Source: Cohaesibacter marisflavi
GTDB lineage: Bacteria; Pseudomonadota; Alphaproteobacteria; Rhizobiales; Cohaesibacteraceae
Direction of reading: 5' to 3'
NCBI RefSeq assembly: GCF_900115225.1
Contig: NZ_FOVR01000002.1
Coordinates: 310,001 to 374,000, forward strand
Length of the DNA: 64,000 bases
The notes beneath the pieces are model-generated. The model was not told where the DNA came from. It ran no database searches and saw only the letters and a list, made by a program, of their open reading frames with translations. The translations under genes were made by a program, and so were the position numbers. Below, one piece after another: positions 44,201 to 52,103 of the stretch (its first letter is position 1; each line of letters begins with the position of its first letter).

Positions 44201-45837
44201 ATGCCCGGATTGGAAAAGGCAACGATGCCATCCGCAGCGGTGCCGTTGGTCTGGATGGTGCCGGAGTTTGTGACCGAAATTTCTCCCTTGGAGCCGCCGG
44301 TGCTGCCTCCATCGCCCCCATCACCACCATGATGACCGGAGCCGCCATCGCCAGCTGTTCCCCCTTCGCTGATCGCCTTGATGCCAAAGCCGCCAGTGCC
44401 GGAGGTGTTGATGCTGCCGGAGTTGGTGACCGAGACATTGCCCGCATGGCCGCCATTTCCGCCATCGCCCGCATAGCTTTTGCCTTCACCATGGCCACCG
44501 TCGCCCCCATTGCCTCCCAGACTTTGCGCGAAAATACCGTAGGCGTCGTCTCCCGAGACGATCAACGCCCCCTGGTTTTCGACAGAAACTTCGCCGCCAT
44601 CACCGCCATTTCGGCCATCTGACGCGGGGTGGCCTTCGCCGCCATCATTGCCGCTATAGCCCATGCTGCGGGCAAAAATCGCAGCACCGTCATCACCTGT
44701 AATCGATATTGTTGCGCTGTTGGTGACAGATACTGTCCCTGCCGATCCGCCAGTACCGCCATAGCCACCCACATGACCGGTTCCGCCTGTGCCAGCCTCG
44801 CCCCCTGTTGAAAGAGCATCAATGCCACGCGGCTTGTCTCCGCTCGAAGATATATCACCGCTGTTAACGACGGTGACGGAGCCACCGTTTCCTCCATCTC
44901 CGCCATAGCCGCCATAGTGATATTCCCCGGCTTCATTATGGCCGTCATTGCCATCGCCCCCAAAGGAAAAGGCGCGAATACCCGCGCCACTATGGCCGGT
45001 AATGGTCATTGTGCCAGAATTGGTAACGGATACGTTGCCGCCGTCGCCTCCATTGCCACCGCTTCCGCCATTGTGATCGCCCGAAATATATCCCGGTTGG
45101 CCCCCATCGCCGCCCTGGCTTAAGGCGCGGATGCCTGTCGCAAGGTGACCGTCAGCCGTCATGGAGGCCGTCGAGGTGATGGTGATCGTTCCACCAACAC
45201 CACCATCGCCACCGGACCCCCAATGCTTGTAAAACATCTTCTTTTCTGTGCCACCAAAGCCGGTGCCGCCATCGCCCCCTTGCGAAAGGGCATAAACGAC
45301 ATTCACATCGTCTCCGCTGGCCAATAATGTTCCAGCGACGCTGCTGGTGATGTCTCCGCCGCGCCCGCCCGCGCCGCCGTTGCGCCCATAGGAATAGGTG
45401 CGCCCCGTGCCGCCTGTGCCCCCTTTACCCGCCGTGGAAACAAGGCTGAAGAGCGAGTCTCCAGAGGGCAGGTCAAGACCATTGGCATAGATGGTATCAG
45501 TGGCAGAAAAGGGTAGGGAAATATCGCCCCCGTTGCCGCCTGTCTGGCCATAAGTGCCAAAATGGTTGGCGTCAGAGTGGTCCTCGCCCTTATATCCCGT
45601 GCCGCCCGTGCTTTGCAGGATATAGGGGGTGTTCACAATCGTCCAAAGAATAAATACGTCGCAGGAAATGTCTGATGCGCTGTGGCCATAAGAGCCTGTG
45701 GTGGTCACAGACTGATAGCTGGAGGTCAACGTACATGCCCCAGCAACGAGCGTTGATGCCCCCATCATCAAGCTTGCAAGAGCCGTCTTGATGATGAACC
45801 TTTTAGCAGAAACGCAGCGTCGATTGCTGGAATACAT
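38203..45837 (-). CDS. Giant glycine-rich autotransporter (type Va) with C-terminal beta-barrel
   Basis: About 2544 residues. An extended signal peptide (MYSSNRRCVSAKRFIIKTAL..) is followed by a passenger of imperfect repeats, each a short beta-helix-like strand set (for example SGTITTSG, AHGIxAQS) ending in a glycine cluster. Thirteen exact QSIGGGGG copies and three variants occur at nt 40512-43712. Upstream repeats carry GGxGGDGG runs instead. An acidic 20-residue stretch lies near residues 1268-1289. The last 270 residues are an autotransporter barrel ending in LGWSF, with the terminal Phe needed for outer-membrane insertion. ATG 45837 has AAAGG 7 bases upstream; an ATG at 45876 is less likely. 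Probably a surface adhesin. Confidence 0.92.
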   Translation of the reverse strand: MYSSNRRCVSAKRFIIKTALASLMMGASTLVAGACTLTSSYQSVTTTGSYGHSASDISCDVFILWTIVNTPYILQSTGGTGYKGEDHSDANHFGTYGQTGGNGGDISLPFSATDTIYANGLDLPSGDSLFSLVSTAGKGGTGGTGRTYSYGRNGGAGGRGGDITSSVAGTLLASGDDVNVVYALSQGGDGGTGFGGTEKKMFYKHWGSGGDGGVGGTITITSTASMTADGHLATGIRALSQGGDGGQPGYISGDHNGGSGGNGGDGGNVSVTNSGTMTITGHSGAGIRAFSFGGDGNDGHNEAGEYHYGGYGGDGGNGGSVTVVNSGDISSSGDKPRGIDALSTGGEAGTGGTGHVGGYGGTGGSAGTVSVTNSATISITGDDGAAIFARSMGYSGNDGGEGHPASDGRNGGDGGEVSVENQGALIVSGDDAYGIFAQSLGGNGGDGGHGEGKSYAGDGGNGGHAGNVSVTNSGSINTSGTGGFGIKAISEGGTAGDGGSGHHGGDGGDGGSTGGSKGEISVTNSGTIQTNGTAADGIVAFSNPGIGGNGGVRSGEGGDGGDAGSIDITVNNTIETSGIFSSGVFATSIGGNGEDGGSDKVGSSSAHGGDGGSAGHGGDVTFNASGPASGTVLDSQTFNILTTGDLSAGVHMQSIGGNGGRGGDAEASGFFSAVAVGGDGGPGGNAGHLGAELSDSAIIKTTGNWSDGLILQSIGGGGGMAGSASASSLLDSTAVGGQGGNGGDGGTIQVEMHDSTILTQGNNSTAVLAQSIGGGGGAGGQAFASATGFGLSSATAIGGKGGSGGDGDHIYIVNGSGNSIVTGLADDALAGTNSVGIIAQSIGGGGGNGGSAASVSLSVGVGTPSFSNSVAVGGAGGSGGRGGSVTVANDGAIQTYGANASGILAQSIGGGGGNGGDAKSLNASISEDASITRTKTVGGSGGDGGHSDTVELAMSGSIATAGDNAAGAILQSIGGGGGNGGSAGAITLTGSAGTSLSDTHIVGGSGGSGGDGGQITVKAYESGGSNATITTSGENASGLILQSIGGGGGNGGDATNLAISAAADATISRHQTVGGTGGDGGHGDDIVMTSNNFGPEQIDIQTAGGNAHGILAQSIGGGGGNGGDSLSVAGAFTDGGDSYQLSSTVGGKGGAGGRAGTISIENAGSILTTGDAAFGMLVQSVGGGGGNGGNSTSMAISTEKGDINADQTIGGSGAIGGDGGVDGKTNSVTNYGTIITTGNRSSGIVAQSIGGGGGNGGHVTSFDLTVPSGDDEEGSEEGEGGEEEGSESDPVMDSLKGQVLEAAGLTGTTLLGGSGGAGGDGMTVVISNENGISTSGYNAHGMVAQSIGGGGGTAGTVTSFSADLTQDPSSYADDRVAGAFRTIKLSQTHGAHAGANGSGGFATIAAKAGSITQTTGDLSIGMLAQTIGGGGGDGGFIEAADATLNEDDLPDTWAALTSHYDLTSRLGTSESFLFFVDIIPGGRVRGDAKAYVEDGAIVITHGTASPGVVTQAIGNGGGTYSSGIFSSYLAGAGSEYTATYSLGTAATDSAGHGAISDLVVSDATSHITTNGDLSHGALVQSIGGGGGLVSSVIGDTVSFSSQSLEFILGSEVKLDKDENYGAKAEATLNDGTITTAGTFSSGVVAQSIGGGGGQALAQLGQVDSATTSLTARLGKNNAVGGFSSEARIANHATISSSGDGSHALVAQSIGGGGGMVSVTNLASAAVATPYIFYGSSKSPSSANGETASITNWGDITTTGQQSYGILAQSIGGGGGLVSLDAGDSVHLHSYVSDQSAGTAYVNLVDGASITTHGDGSHGIFAQSSTSGGLLNLLGDTTITDYTAQTSSGYDKNDDSGHGGTVEIYADGTIATTGAYAHGIFAASTAGSTILSQSSDGLAIYGNHGLANSGAVSIEQSGSIVVSGEGSVGLYALANNWNTDDSIKVTSNGAISASGEGGAAIRLRNVPRDNTSGSGGNGAHTTTSLDIQSDATILALDSSTATSAIEAIDDHGRFTIDIAGTVGAVEADGSSAQTYDAKQHAIKTSGYGTITVEYGGLVRGMIAAEEAGRLVLHNKGDIDGAASKLAVYDSYSGSRHFLEIDPGAATGAMIEADHINVLEGTFNPYLSSFSSFSGDVTIVDLAKAPSGSLLDHVVDTPVLTFSKQLSDSGREVVLTGVKASFLDAGLSGNSLTIAQTMDAKVQDWMQGGTIDDQSLYDFLLFTAKQTSTEAVSDMLANSLDATKHFGQTIGQHDNGVAHLSNLHSCGTSEGSYAAISEAECNWFKINHNTSLSFSDGRKANMTGLSLGRQVAFGDVWRLGIGANVNFNDMSSTTLSSSGTSYHAGGVVKYTEGPWLATAGLSASYSTASSSRIVPTGARALSDQKSFGLSARLRAGRELELGPLFFMPLVDLDMSWIHDFGYEEKDGGAFNIKVEEDNHFLFDLHPHIRFGTAFKSEGANATIRPYMDAGVRFGLNDDTLTQSFTSSAISNAAQKLTVDRDDMQATLGAGFQAFIGDTLEAKVEYEGRFSDEGRGHAVSMKLGWSF
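40512..43712 (-). repeat. Tandem-like repeats coding for QSIGGGGG units
   Basis: On the plus strand a block such as CCGCCGCCGATGGATTG recurs about every 150-270 bases, 16 times including variants. It encodes the glycine cluster that ends each passenger repeat. Sequence between the blocks differs, so this is a diverged internal repeat array rather than recent tandem duplication; it could still recombine. Confidence 0.8.
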
Positions 45838-45876
45838 ACGTAAACCTTTTGTTAATATATTGAAATAATTACGCAA

Positions 45877-46641
45877 AAATACTTTTATAGTAAAAACGAT
45901 TCCAGACTAGATGTCTACTTGGAATAATTCAGAAAAATACATACCAATTTTAGCAAAAAGGAGGCTCTACACATTCTGGACTGGTCAATTTTGCTGCTTA
46001 TTACGCCAAAGGACAGTCAAAAAAATTCTGAGTGCGCTAAAGGGCGTGCTGATTGTAAAGGAAAGGTCGGGAGGAGAAGAGGGGGACATAACACCGCAAA
46101 AAGAAAAAGGGCGACCGAGCGGTAAAGCGGTCACCCCTTTTATTCAATCATGTCGGCACGAGGCCCGACACGCGCTCGATTTCAATCATGCAGAAACGGT
46201 GTGTGATTTAACCGGTGTGTGACGTTTGGAAGAGCGCTGTGCTGGAGATGTCTCGTGTGTTCTAAACAAACGGGACAGCAGGGAGTGGAATTGTTTTGAG
46301 CGCTCAAAATGGCCGCGTACAAGGGCGTGGTTGATTTCGTTGTGGCTCAAATATCTCATTTTCTGTTCCTATCTTGGCAGGAGTTAAGAAATGTACATTC
46401 CTTTATTGAGTGTTATATTAGCATATATATTCCTGCTCATGAAGCATTTCCAGAGCCAGTCCCCCTCCTCGAACGCAGGAAAGAAGAAATGATGCACCAA
46501 AGCTTCGTATTTTCCCTCTGTTGGAGAGAAAAATCCATTTTTTGAAAAATGAAGGAACATGTTGTTCGATAATTTTAAGAACGGTTGTGGATTGTTCTCA
46601 ATTGCGCGGAATTTTCGGAAAATATATGAAAAGCAAATGCC
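45877..46641. other. Non-coding region upstream of the autotransporter
   Basis: About 770 bases without a credible gene. 45877-45960 is AT-rich and should contain the autotransporter promoter. An imperfect hairpin at 46106-46141 (AAAGGG.GACCG with CGGTC..CCCTTT) is followed by T-runs on both strands (TTTT on plus, TTTTTCTTTTT on minus) and looks like a bidirectional terminator. TGTCGG/CCGACA pairs at 46151-46170. Two 10-base direct repeats occur: TTCAATCATG (46143, 46181) and CGGTGTGTGA (46197, 46213). A short unrecognised RNA gene is possible here. Confidence 0.4.
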
Positions 46642-46672
46642 TGCACCTTTGTAAAATAATTACAAAGGTGCA
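46642..46672 (-). terminator. Strong hairpin after the acyltransferase gene
   Basis: TGCACCTTTGTAA (46642-46654) pairs perfectly over 13 bases with TTACAAAGGTGCA (46660-46672), 5-base loop. It is 40 bases past the acyltransferase stop on the minus strand; the U-run is weak. Confidence 0.65.
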
Positions 46673-46711
46673 TTGACACAAACGACGCAGGATATGCCCA
46701 ATTTGTCTGGC

Positions 46712-48742
46712 TTAGCTACCCTGAGCTTTGGCACCCACCGTTATGGTTTGATCGGGCTCCGCTTTAGACAGCGTCTGCTCTTTGTTCAGTTGTTTGGAGA
46801 TCTCGGACATGACGAGTTTGGCCCCGGTAAGGCTCACATGGTCATCATCAACATAAAGCGAATGGCCATTCTGTTCCTGAATACAAACGCCAGCGTCATT
46901 TCGACAAAAGACGTTCCGCACATCGACAATCGAGATATTCGGGCTCTCCTTGCGTGCCATGCGCAGCAATTCAAGCGCATTTTTTTCCCTGTCATCATAC
47001 CAGGAGACGGGATAATTCAGCACGGATCGGTCGAGTAATAGCGCTCTTGGCACATCAACCCCGACTTCCGGCACAGGGCCAAACAGGGTCACGGGCCGGT
47101 AGTTGGCCACTTTGGCGAGGAATTTCGCTGAATAGGTCAGCAGGTCAGGTTGTGATGTGAGATCTGTTTTGGATGCTCCGGCAATGCGGGTATGGGAGAA
47201 GGGATGATCATCCATCAGACCGTCGGGCCGCTTGAACGCGCCCCCCTCAATGTGAGAAGCCCATCGCGCGGCCACATAGACCCCCTCAACATGCGGATCA
47301 TGCGTGGCGAAGTCATAGGCGCTATCAAGAAAGGCCATACGGCTTTCACTATCCGGCATGCCTTCCCGATAGGTGCCCGCAATCGGGTAGAGAGTGTTTT
47401 TTGTAAAGGCAATCAGGCCATATCCCTCTTGCGCGAGGGTCTTTTTGAGTTCCACAAAGAAGGCCATGGCGTGGCTGTCGCCAACCAGCACATAGTATTT
47501 GTTGAAGTCCAAAGACGCCCGGCAATAGTCCATGCTCAGATTGGTCGCCTGATGGTGAAAGTGGCAGGCGTCATAAATACTGGCTGATGCGATCGTTGTG
47601 TCATTGTTCGCGTTGACTCCGTCATTGCGAATGTTCCAGACGCCCGAGACGATGAGCATGGCGGTCGTGGCCGCGCCCAGCGGAAAGACGGCTCTGCGAA
47701 CAACAACCTTGCGGTTTCGAAATGGCTGCTCGATATAGCGCCAGCTAAGATAGGCCCAGATAAAGGTCGAGACGCACAGAAAAACAGACACCGTGCTGCT
47801 CAGCTCATGCAGACTGCGATAGCGGGCAAAAGCCAGTAGAGGCTGGTGAAACAGATAGGCGCTGTAGCTGATCAGGCCAATGCCGACCAGTATCCGGATG
47901 CGCAAAAGGCGATTGACCAGTGTTCCTCTGGTTGCAAAGAGAATGAGAAGAGCGGTACCAACCGTCGGCACCAGAGCTGGGAAACTCGGAATGGCTGTTT
48001 GTGGATCAAAAAACAGGATGGAGCCGACAACAGCCGCGAGCCCGATACCGCTCAACAGATTGCGCATCAGAAGGGGCTGAGTAATCTGCCTTTTCTCCAT
48101 ATGCAGCGCCATAAAGGCGGCAAAGACGCCAACCAACAGTTCCCAGGCGCGCGTCGGCATCAGGTAGAAGGCGGCGACAGGCTTGTTTATGACGCCCCAG
48201 TGAGCGATGCAGAGGCTGGCGACAAAGGCCAGAGCCAGCAATAACAAAGTGGCCTTTTTGCCAAAGCGCCATGCGATCATCAGGAAGAGCGGGAAGAAAA
48301 TGTAGAATTGCTCTTCAACCGCGAGGCTCCATGTATGCAGCAGGGGGCGAAGCTCGGCTGCCGTATCGAAGTAGCCGGATTCCTGCCAAAACAGGATGTT
48401 GGAACAAAATGTTGCCACTGCAACGAGGCTGCGGGAAAAGCCTTCCATATGGATCGGGCTCATCAAATACCACGCAGCCATAAAGCTGAGTGCAAGCGTG
48501 ACAAACAGGGCAGGCAGAATGCGCCGGATGCGCCTCTCATAAAAGGTGATGATGCTGAAATTGCCGCTCTCCAGATCACTGATCAGGATTCGCGTGATGA
48601 GGAAGCCACTGATGACAAAAAAGAGATCGACGCCCAGAAAGCCCCCTTTCAGAAACCCTAGGCCTGAATGGAAGACGACAACGGACAGAACAGCTATGGC
48701 CCGGATGCCGTCGATTTCTGGTCGATATTGCATCTTGCTCAT
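46712..48742 (-). CDS. Acyltransferase-3 with C-terminal SGNH domain (OafA/YrhL-like)
   Basis: A 676-residue membrane protein. YRPEIDGIRAIAVLSVVVFH opens the acyltransferase-3 domain, whose catalytic His is in VVFHSG; about ten hydrophobic helices follow to residue 370. The C-terminal part (about 410-670) is a periplasmic SGNH-hydrolase-like domain with GDSHA (Ser nucleophile) and DDDHVSLTG (Asp/His). Such proteins O-acetylate surface polysaccharides such as LPS O-antigen or peptidoglycan-linked glycans. ATG 48742 has AAAGG upstream; the frame extends to 48790. It stands alone. Confidence 0.92.
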   Translation of the reverse strand: MSKMQYRPEIDGIRAIAVLSVVVFHSGLGFLKGGFLGVDLFFVISGFLITRILISDLESGNFSIITFYERRIRRILPALFVTLALSFMAAWYLMSPIHMEGFSRSLVAVATFCSNILFWQESGYFDTAAELRPLLHTWSLAVEEQFYIFFPLFLMIAWRFGKKATLLLLALAFVASLCIAHWGVINKPVAAFYLMPTRAWELLVGVFAAFMALHMEKRQITQPLLMRNLLSGIGLAAVVGSILFFDPQTAIPSFPALVPTVGTALLILFATRGTLVNRLLRIRILVGIGLISYSAYLFHQPLLAFARYRSLHELSSTVSVFLCVSTFIWAYLSWRYIEQPFRNRKVVVRRAVFPLGAATTAMLIVSGVWNIRNDGVNANNDTTIASASIYDACHFHHQATNLSMDYCRASLDFNKYYVLVGDSHAMAFFVELKKTLAQEGYGLIAFTKNTLYPIAGTYREGMPDSESRMAFLDSAYDFATHDPHVEGVYVAARWASHIEGGAFKRPDGLMDDHPFSHTRIAGASKTDLTSQPDLLTYSAKFLAKVANYRPVTLFGPVPEVGVDVPRALLLDRSVLNYPVSWYDDREKNALELLRMARKESPNISIVDVRNVFCRNDAGVCIQEQNGHSLYVDDDHVSLTGAKLVMSEISKQLNKEQTLSKAEPDQTITVGAKAQGS

Positions 48743-48950
48743 GGGACGGCCTTTAAAAAATACAGACTGAAATATGACTGGGACTTTCAAATTATAAGTA
48801 TATTTACCCTTTTTCCGAGGCTCCTACAAACTGAATTGAATTTTATGATTAATTTACCAAGCTTCTGCTGAGCCTGCTTTTGCACAATTTAAGGCGAAGA
48901 GGCAGCCATTTTTCGTTCTTGCCGCGCAATCGAGTCCTCACCTTTTCCGA

Positions 48951-49418
48951 TCACAGCAGGATAGGGAGTCTGCTTGACGCCTTCATCTCTCGCAAAGACA
49001 GGTTGGAGCGTATGCTCGCTACACCGGGTAGCTTGCGCAAGACGCTGTCGACAAAGGCGCTATAGTCGTCCAGATCCCTGGCAACAATAACCAGCAGAAA
49101 ATCGTCATCGCCCGTCGTGTTGTGGCAGGAGAGGATATTCGGGCTATCCTCGATGATGCGCTGGAACTCGCGTGTTGCGTCCTGACTGTGGTCCGAACAG
49201 CGCAGTTGGACAAAGGCCATGACACCAAGCCCAATTTTCCGGCGATTGAGATTGGCCTGATAACTCTCTATCACACCGCTCTCTTCCAGCTTTTTAAGGC
49301 GCCGCCAACATGGTGTTTCGCTCATGTGCAGATGCTCTGCGAGTTTGGCGTTGGATAGACGCCCGTCGCTCTGAAGCTGTTCGAGAATTTCTACATTCAC
49401 CTTGTCCATATCGATCAT
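48951..49418 (-). CDS. Lrp/AsnC-family transcriptional regulator
   Basis: A 155-residue regulator. N-terminal HTH (about 6-55; LSNAKLAEHLHMSETPCWRRLKKL) and C-terminal RAM ligand-binding domain (GDDDFLLVIVARDLDDY, LPGVASIRSNLSLREMK). The ATG at 49418 or 49409 can serve. It is divergent from a Zn alcohol dehydrogenase and likely controls it or itself through the inverted repeat in the gap. Confidence 0.9.
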   Translation of the reverse strand: MIDMDKVNVEILEQLQSDGRLSNAKLAEHLHMSETPCWRRLKKLEESGVIESYQANLNRRKIGLGVMAFVQLRCSDHSQDATREFQRIIEDSPNILSCHNTTGDDDFLLVIVARDLDDYSAFVDSVLRKLPGVASIRSNLSLREMKASSRLPILL

Positions 49419-49515
49419 GAGCAGACTCTTTTACTAATGTCGGTCTTTGTGGGGGATTCTGCTCTGATATTCGCGGGAGAAAACAAGAATGGCAAGGCTC
49501 TTGCGCAAAAAATGC

Positions 49516-49540
49516 GTAAAGTGACAGAAAGATACTTTAC
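49516..49540. promoter_or_regulatory. Inverted repeat in the Lrp/alcohol-dehydrogenase promoter
   Basis: GTAAAGT (49516-49522) and ACTTTAC (49534-49540) are a perfect 7-base inverted repeat with an 11-base spacer, 19 bases before the alcohol dehydrogenase ATG. It is a candidate Lrp/AsnC site. Confidence 0.45.
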
Positions 49541-49558
49541 TGCAGAGGATGTTCGGCG

Positions 49559-50599
49559 ATGAAAGCTGTGCTGTATGAGCAATTTTGTGAAACCCCGAAA
49601 ATCGTGACCCTGACCGACCCGACCCCGGAGCCTCATGGCATTGTCATCAAGGTGGAAGCAACCGGCGTCTGCCGCAGCGATTGGCATGGCTGGATGGGGC
49701 ATGATCCGGATATCGAGCTGCCCCATGTGCCCGGACATGAATTGGCTGGCGTTGTCGCCGCCGTTGGCAAGGATGTGCGCAACTGGAAGATTGGTGATCG
49801 GGTGACGGTGCCCTTCATTTGCGGCTGTGGTGCCTGTCCGGACTGTCACTCCGGCAACCAGCAGGTCTGCAGCCATCAGGAGCAGCCCGGCTTTACCCAT
49901 TGGGGCTCCTTTGCCGAATATGTCGCCATTCATCAGGCCGACCTCAATGTCATCGCTCTGCCCGAAGACATGAGTTTTGCCACTGCAGCCAGCCTTGGCT
50001 GCCGCTTTGCCACATCCTTCCGCGCAGTCGTGGATCAGGGCAAAACATCGGCAGGCCAGTGGCTCGCCGTGCATGGTTGCGGCGGGGTGGGTCTGTCTGC
50101 GGTAATGATCGCCAACGCCGTAGGCGCCAATGTCATTGCGGTCGATATCGATGACAAGAAGCTGGCTTTGGCAAAAGAAATGGGGGCGGTTGCTGCCATC
50201 AACAGCACTTCAGTGGCTGATGTTACCGAGGCGGTCATGGATATTTCAAAGGGGGGTGTTCATGTCTCCCTTGATGCGCTGGGAAATCCGGTGACATGCT
50301 TCAACTCGATCCAGAATTTGCGGCGGCGCGGCAAGCATGTGCAAGTTGGCCTGATGCTGGCAGATCATGCCACCCCGTCGGTTCCTATGGCCAAGATCAT
50401 TGGTCAGGAGCTTGAGATTCTGGGCTCTCACGGCATGCAGGCCCATCGCTATGATGCGATGCTGGCCATGGTTCAATCAGGCAAGCTCGATCCGGCTCGT
50501 CTGGTCGGAAAGGAGATCAGCCTTGCCGAAGCACCCGAGGCGCTCACAACCATGGACAGCTTCCAATCAATCGGAGCCACGGTGGTTACCCGCTTCTGA
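49559..50599 (+). CDS. Zinc-dependent alcohol dehydrogenase
   Basis: A 346-residue MDR enzyme: catalytic zinc [10 protein letters not shown] and PGHEL, structural-zinc cluster [20 protein letters not shown] loop GCGGVG. The [20 protein letters not shown] stretch places it in the Zn-ADH group common in alphaproteobacteria. Substrate unknown; regulation by the divergent Lrp/AsnC protein is likely. GCAGAGGA precedes the ATG. Confidence 0.92.
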   Translation: MKAVLYEQFCETPKIVTLTDPTPEPHGIVIKVEATGVCRSDWHGWMGHDPDIELPHVPGHELAGVVAAVGKDVRNWKIGDRVTVPFICGCGACPDCHSGNQQVCSHQEQPGFTHWGSFAEYVAIHQADLNVIALPEDMSFATAASLGCRFATSFRAVVDQGKTSAGQWLAVHGCGGVGLSAVMIANAVGANVIAVDIDDKKLALAKEMGAVAAINSTSVADVTEAVMDISKGGVHVSLDALGNPVTCFNSIQNLRRRGKHVQVGLMLADHATPSVPMAKIIGQELEILGSHGMQAHRYDAMLAMVQSGKLDPARLVGKEISLAEAPEALTTMDSFQSIGATVVTRF

Positions 50600-50610
50600 G
50601 TGGGATAGGG

Positions 50611-50638
50611 AGGGTGGCCTTTTAAAAGGGGCCGCCCT
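50611..50638. terminator. Hairpin between convergent alcohol dehydrogenase and APC permease
   Basis: AGGGTGGCC (50611-50619) pairs with GGCCGCCCT (50630-50638) with one G-T pair, and TTTT/AAAA extends the stem inward. No good U-run on plus. Confidence 0.5.
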
Positions 50639-50682
50639 GTAAACCATCTGTGCCTGATGACCGGCCAAGGGGCCACAAGAGC

Positions 50683-51939
50683 CTAATGGGAATGGGCATC
50701 CTCAAGCTCTGCAAACCATGTGTGCAGATAGATGCGCTCAAGCCCCATCAAGAGGACGGCACTGCCAATGCCTGTGGCCACAATGATCGGATCTGACTGA
50801 AGTTTCATCGCGATAAATGCAATCAGAACCACCGCGTCCGCCACCAGAGCAGATATCAGGATCGCTGGCTTGGCGCCTGTCTTCTCACGGCGATAGCGGA
50901 ACACGCCCCAGTGGATGATCATGTCCATGATGAGATAGAAATACACGCCCAGCGAAGCGATCCGGCTCAGATCGAAAAAGACAGCCAATATGGCAGCGAT
51001 GACCACAGTATAGACGAGGGTATGCTTCTGGATCGGGCCGGGCATTCCGAAATGGCCATGCGGGATCAGTTTCATTTCGGTGAGCATCGCAAGCATGCGG
51101 GACACTGCAAAGACACTGGCAAGAACGGCTGACGCGGTGGCAACGACGGCGAGGACGACTGTCAGCATGAAGCCGATCTGACCAAGCGCCGGTTGGGCCG
51201 CCTTGGCGAGAGAATAGTCTCGGGCTCTGATGATTTCGTCAATTGAAAGGCTTGATCCGACACCGAAGGCAACAAGCAGATAAATCGCTACACAAAGCAT
51301 GATGGCAATGGCCCGGCCGACATTGCGATGCGGCTTTGTGATTTCTGCGCCGCTATTGGTGATGGTTGTAAAGCCCTTGAAGGACAAAATCGCGAGCGCC
51401 ACAGAGGCAATCGAGCCCGTATAGCCGAAATCCTTGTTTCCCTGCAGCGCTTCTGAAAAGGAAAATCCGCTCGACCAAAGAGCTAAGATACCAAACAGGG
51501 CGATGCCGCCAATTTTCAAAACCGCCATGGCAATGGAGAACATGCCGATCGAGCGGTTGCCAGCTATATTGACGAGAAATGCAAACAGGATGCCCCCAAC
51601 CGCCAGAACAGGCACGAGTGGGCCGCTCGTAATATCAGATGGTTGAAGCAGATAAGTCGCGACGGTTCGGGTAACGAGGCTCTCGGCAATAACCATACTG
51701 AGCGCCATCAGCAGGGCAGCCCCACCCGTGATGGCTCCCGGTCCATAGCATTTGCTCAGGATCATCGCGATGCCGCCCGAGGAGGGCCAAGTGTTGGACA
51801 TCTTTACATAGGAGTGCGCACTTAATCCCGTAATGATGGCCCCTGCAATGAAAGCCAAGGGGAAGAGGGGCCCGGCCAGTTCTGCGATCTGACCGGTGAG
51901 GGCGAAAATACCTGCCCCGATCATGACGCCGGTTCCCAT
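50683..51939 (-). CDS. APC-family amino acid permease, N-terminus apparently frameshifted
   Basis: About 418 residues with 11-12 membrane helices; MGTGVMIGAGIFALTGQIAE is the helix-1 signature of APC transporters. In this family that motif is preceded by a short lead such as ISLSGAVA, and exactly that sequence is encoded in frame just upstream of ATG 51939. That frame then meets a TGA without any start codon, while ATG 52012 reads MIDKG in the neighbouring frame. The two join if one base is removed from GGGG at 51998-52001. The gene is therefore either frameshifted, misread in a homopolymer, or started internally at 51939, which would clip helix 1. Confidence 0.8.
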   Translation of the reverse strand: MGTGVMIGAGIFALTGQIAELAGPLFPLAFIAGAIITGLSAHSYVKMSNTWPSSGGIAMILSKCYGPGAITGGAALLMALSMVIAESLVTRTVATYLLQPSDITSGPLVPVLAVGGILFAFLVNIAGNRSIGMFSIAMAVLKIGGIALFGILALWSSGFSFSEALQGNKDFGYTGSIASVALAILSFKGFTTITNSGAEITKPHRNVGRAIAIMLCVAIYLLVAFGVGSSLSIDEIIRARDYSLAKAAQPALGQIGFMLTVVLAVVATASAVLASVFAVSRMLAMLTEMKLIPHGHFGMPGPIQKHTLVYTVVIAAILAVFFDLSRIASLGVYFYLIMDMIIHWGVFRYRREKTGAKPAILISALVADAVVLIAFIAMKLQSDPIIVATGIGSAVLLMGLERIYLHTWFAELEDAHSH

Positions 51940-52103
51940 GGCAACTGCCCCGCTGAGCGATATGGATGCCTCTTCGTAGGTGCTGTCCCGCTCGTTTCCC
52001 CTTATCGATCATTCCCTTTTTTGAACATGGCTTTAATATTTCTATGGCGGGGCGGATGAAAGGTTCCAACTATGCTGTCAAGGAATGGTTTGAGCGTGTG
52101 GGA

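Noticed and set aside
40732-44622. Several open frames of 60-170 residues antisense to the autotransporter
   Set aside because: They mirror the low-complexity GC-rich repeat, consist of Pro- or Ala-rich sequence without domains, and lack ribosome sites.
38203-45837. Resemblance of the glycine-rich passenger to mycobacterial PE-PGRS proteins
   Set aside because: The signal peptide and the C-terminal outer-membrane barrel ending in Phe show it is a Gram-negative autotransporter; shared glycine richness is compositional.
45911-46222. A 103-residue plus-strand frame upstream of the autotransporter
   Set aside because: It runs through a terminator-like hairpin and AT-rich promoter DNA, has no ribosome site and no family resemblance.
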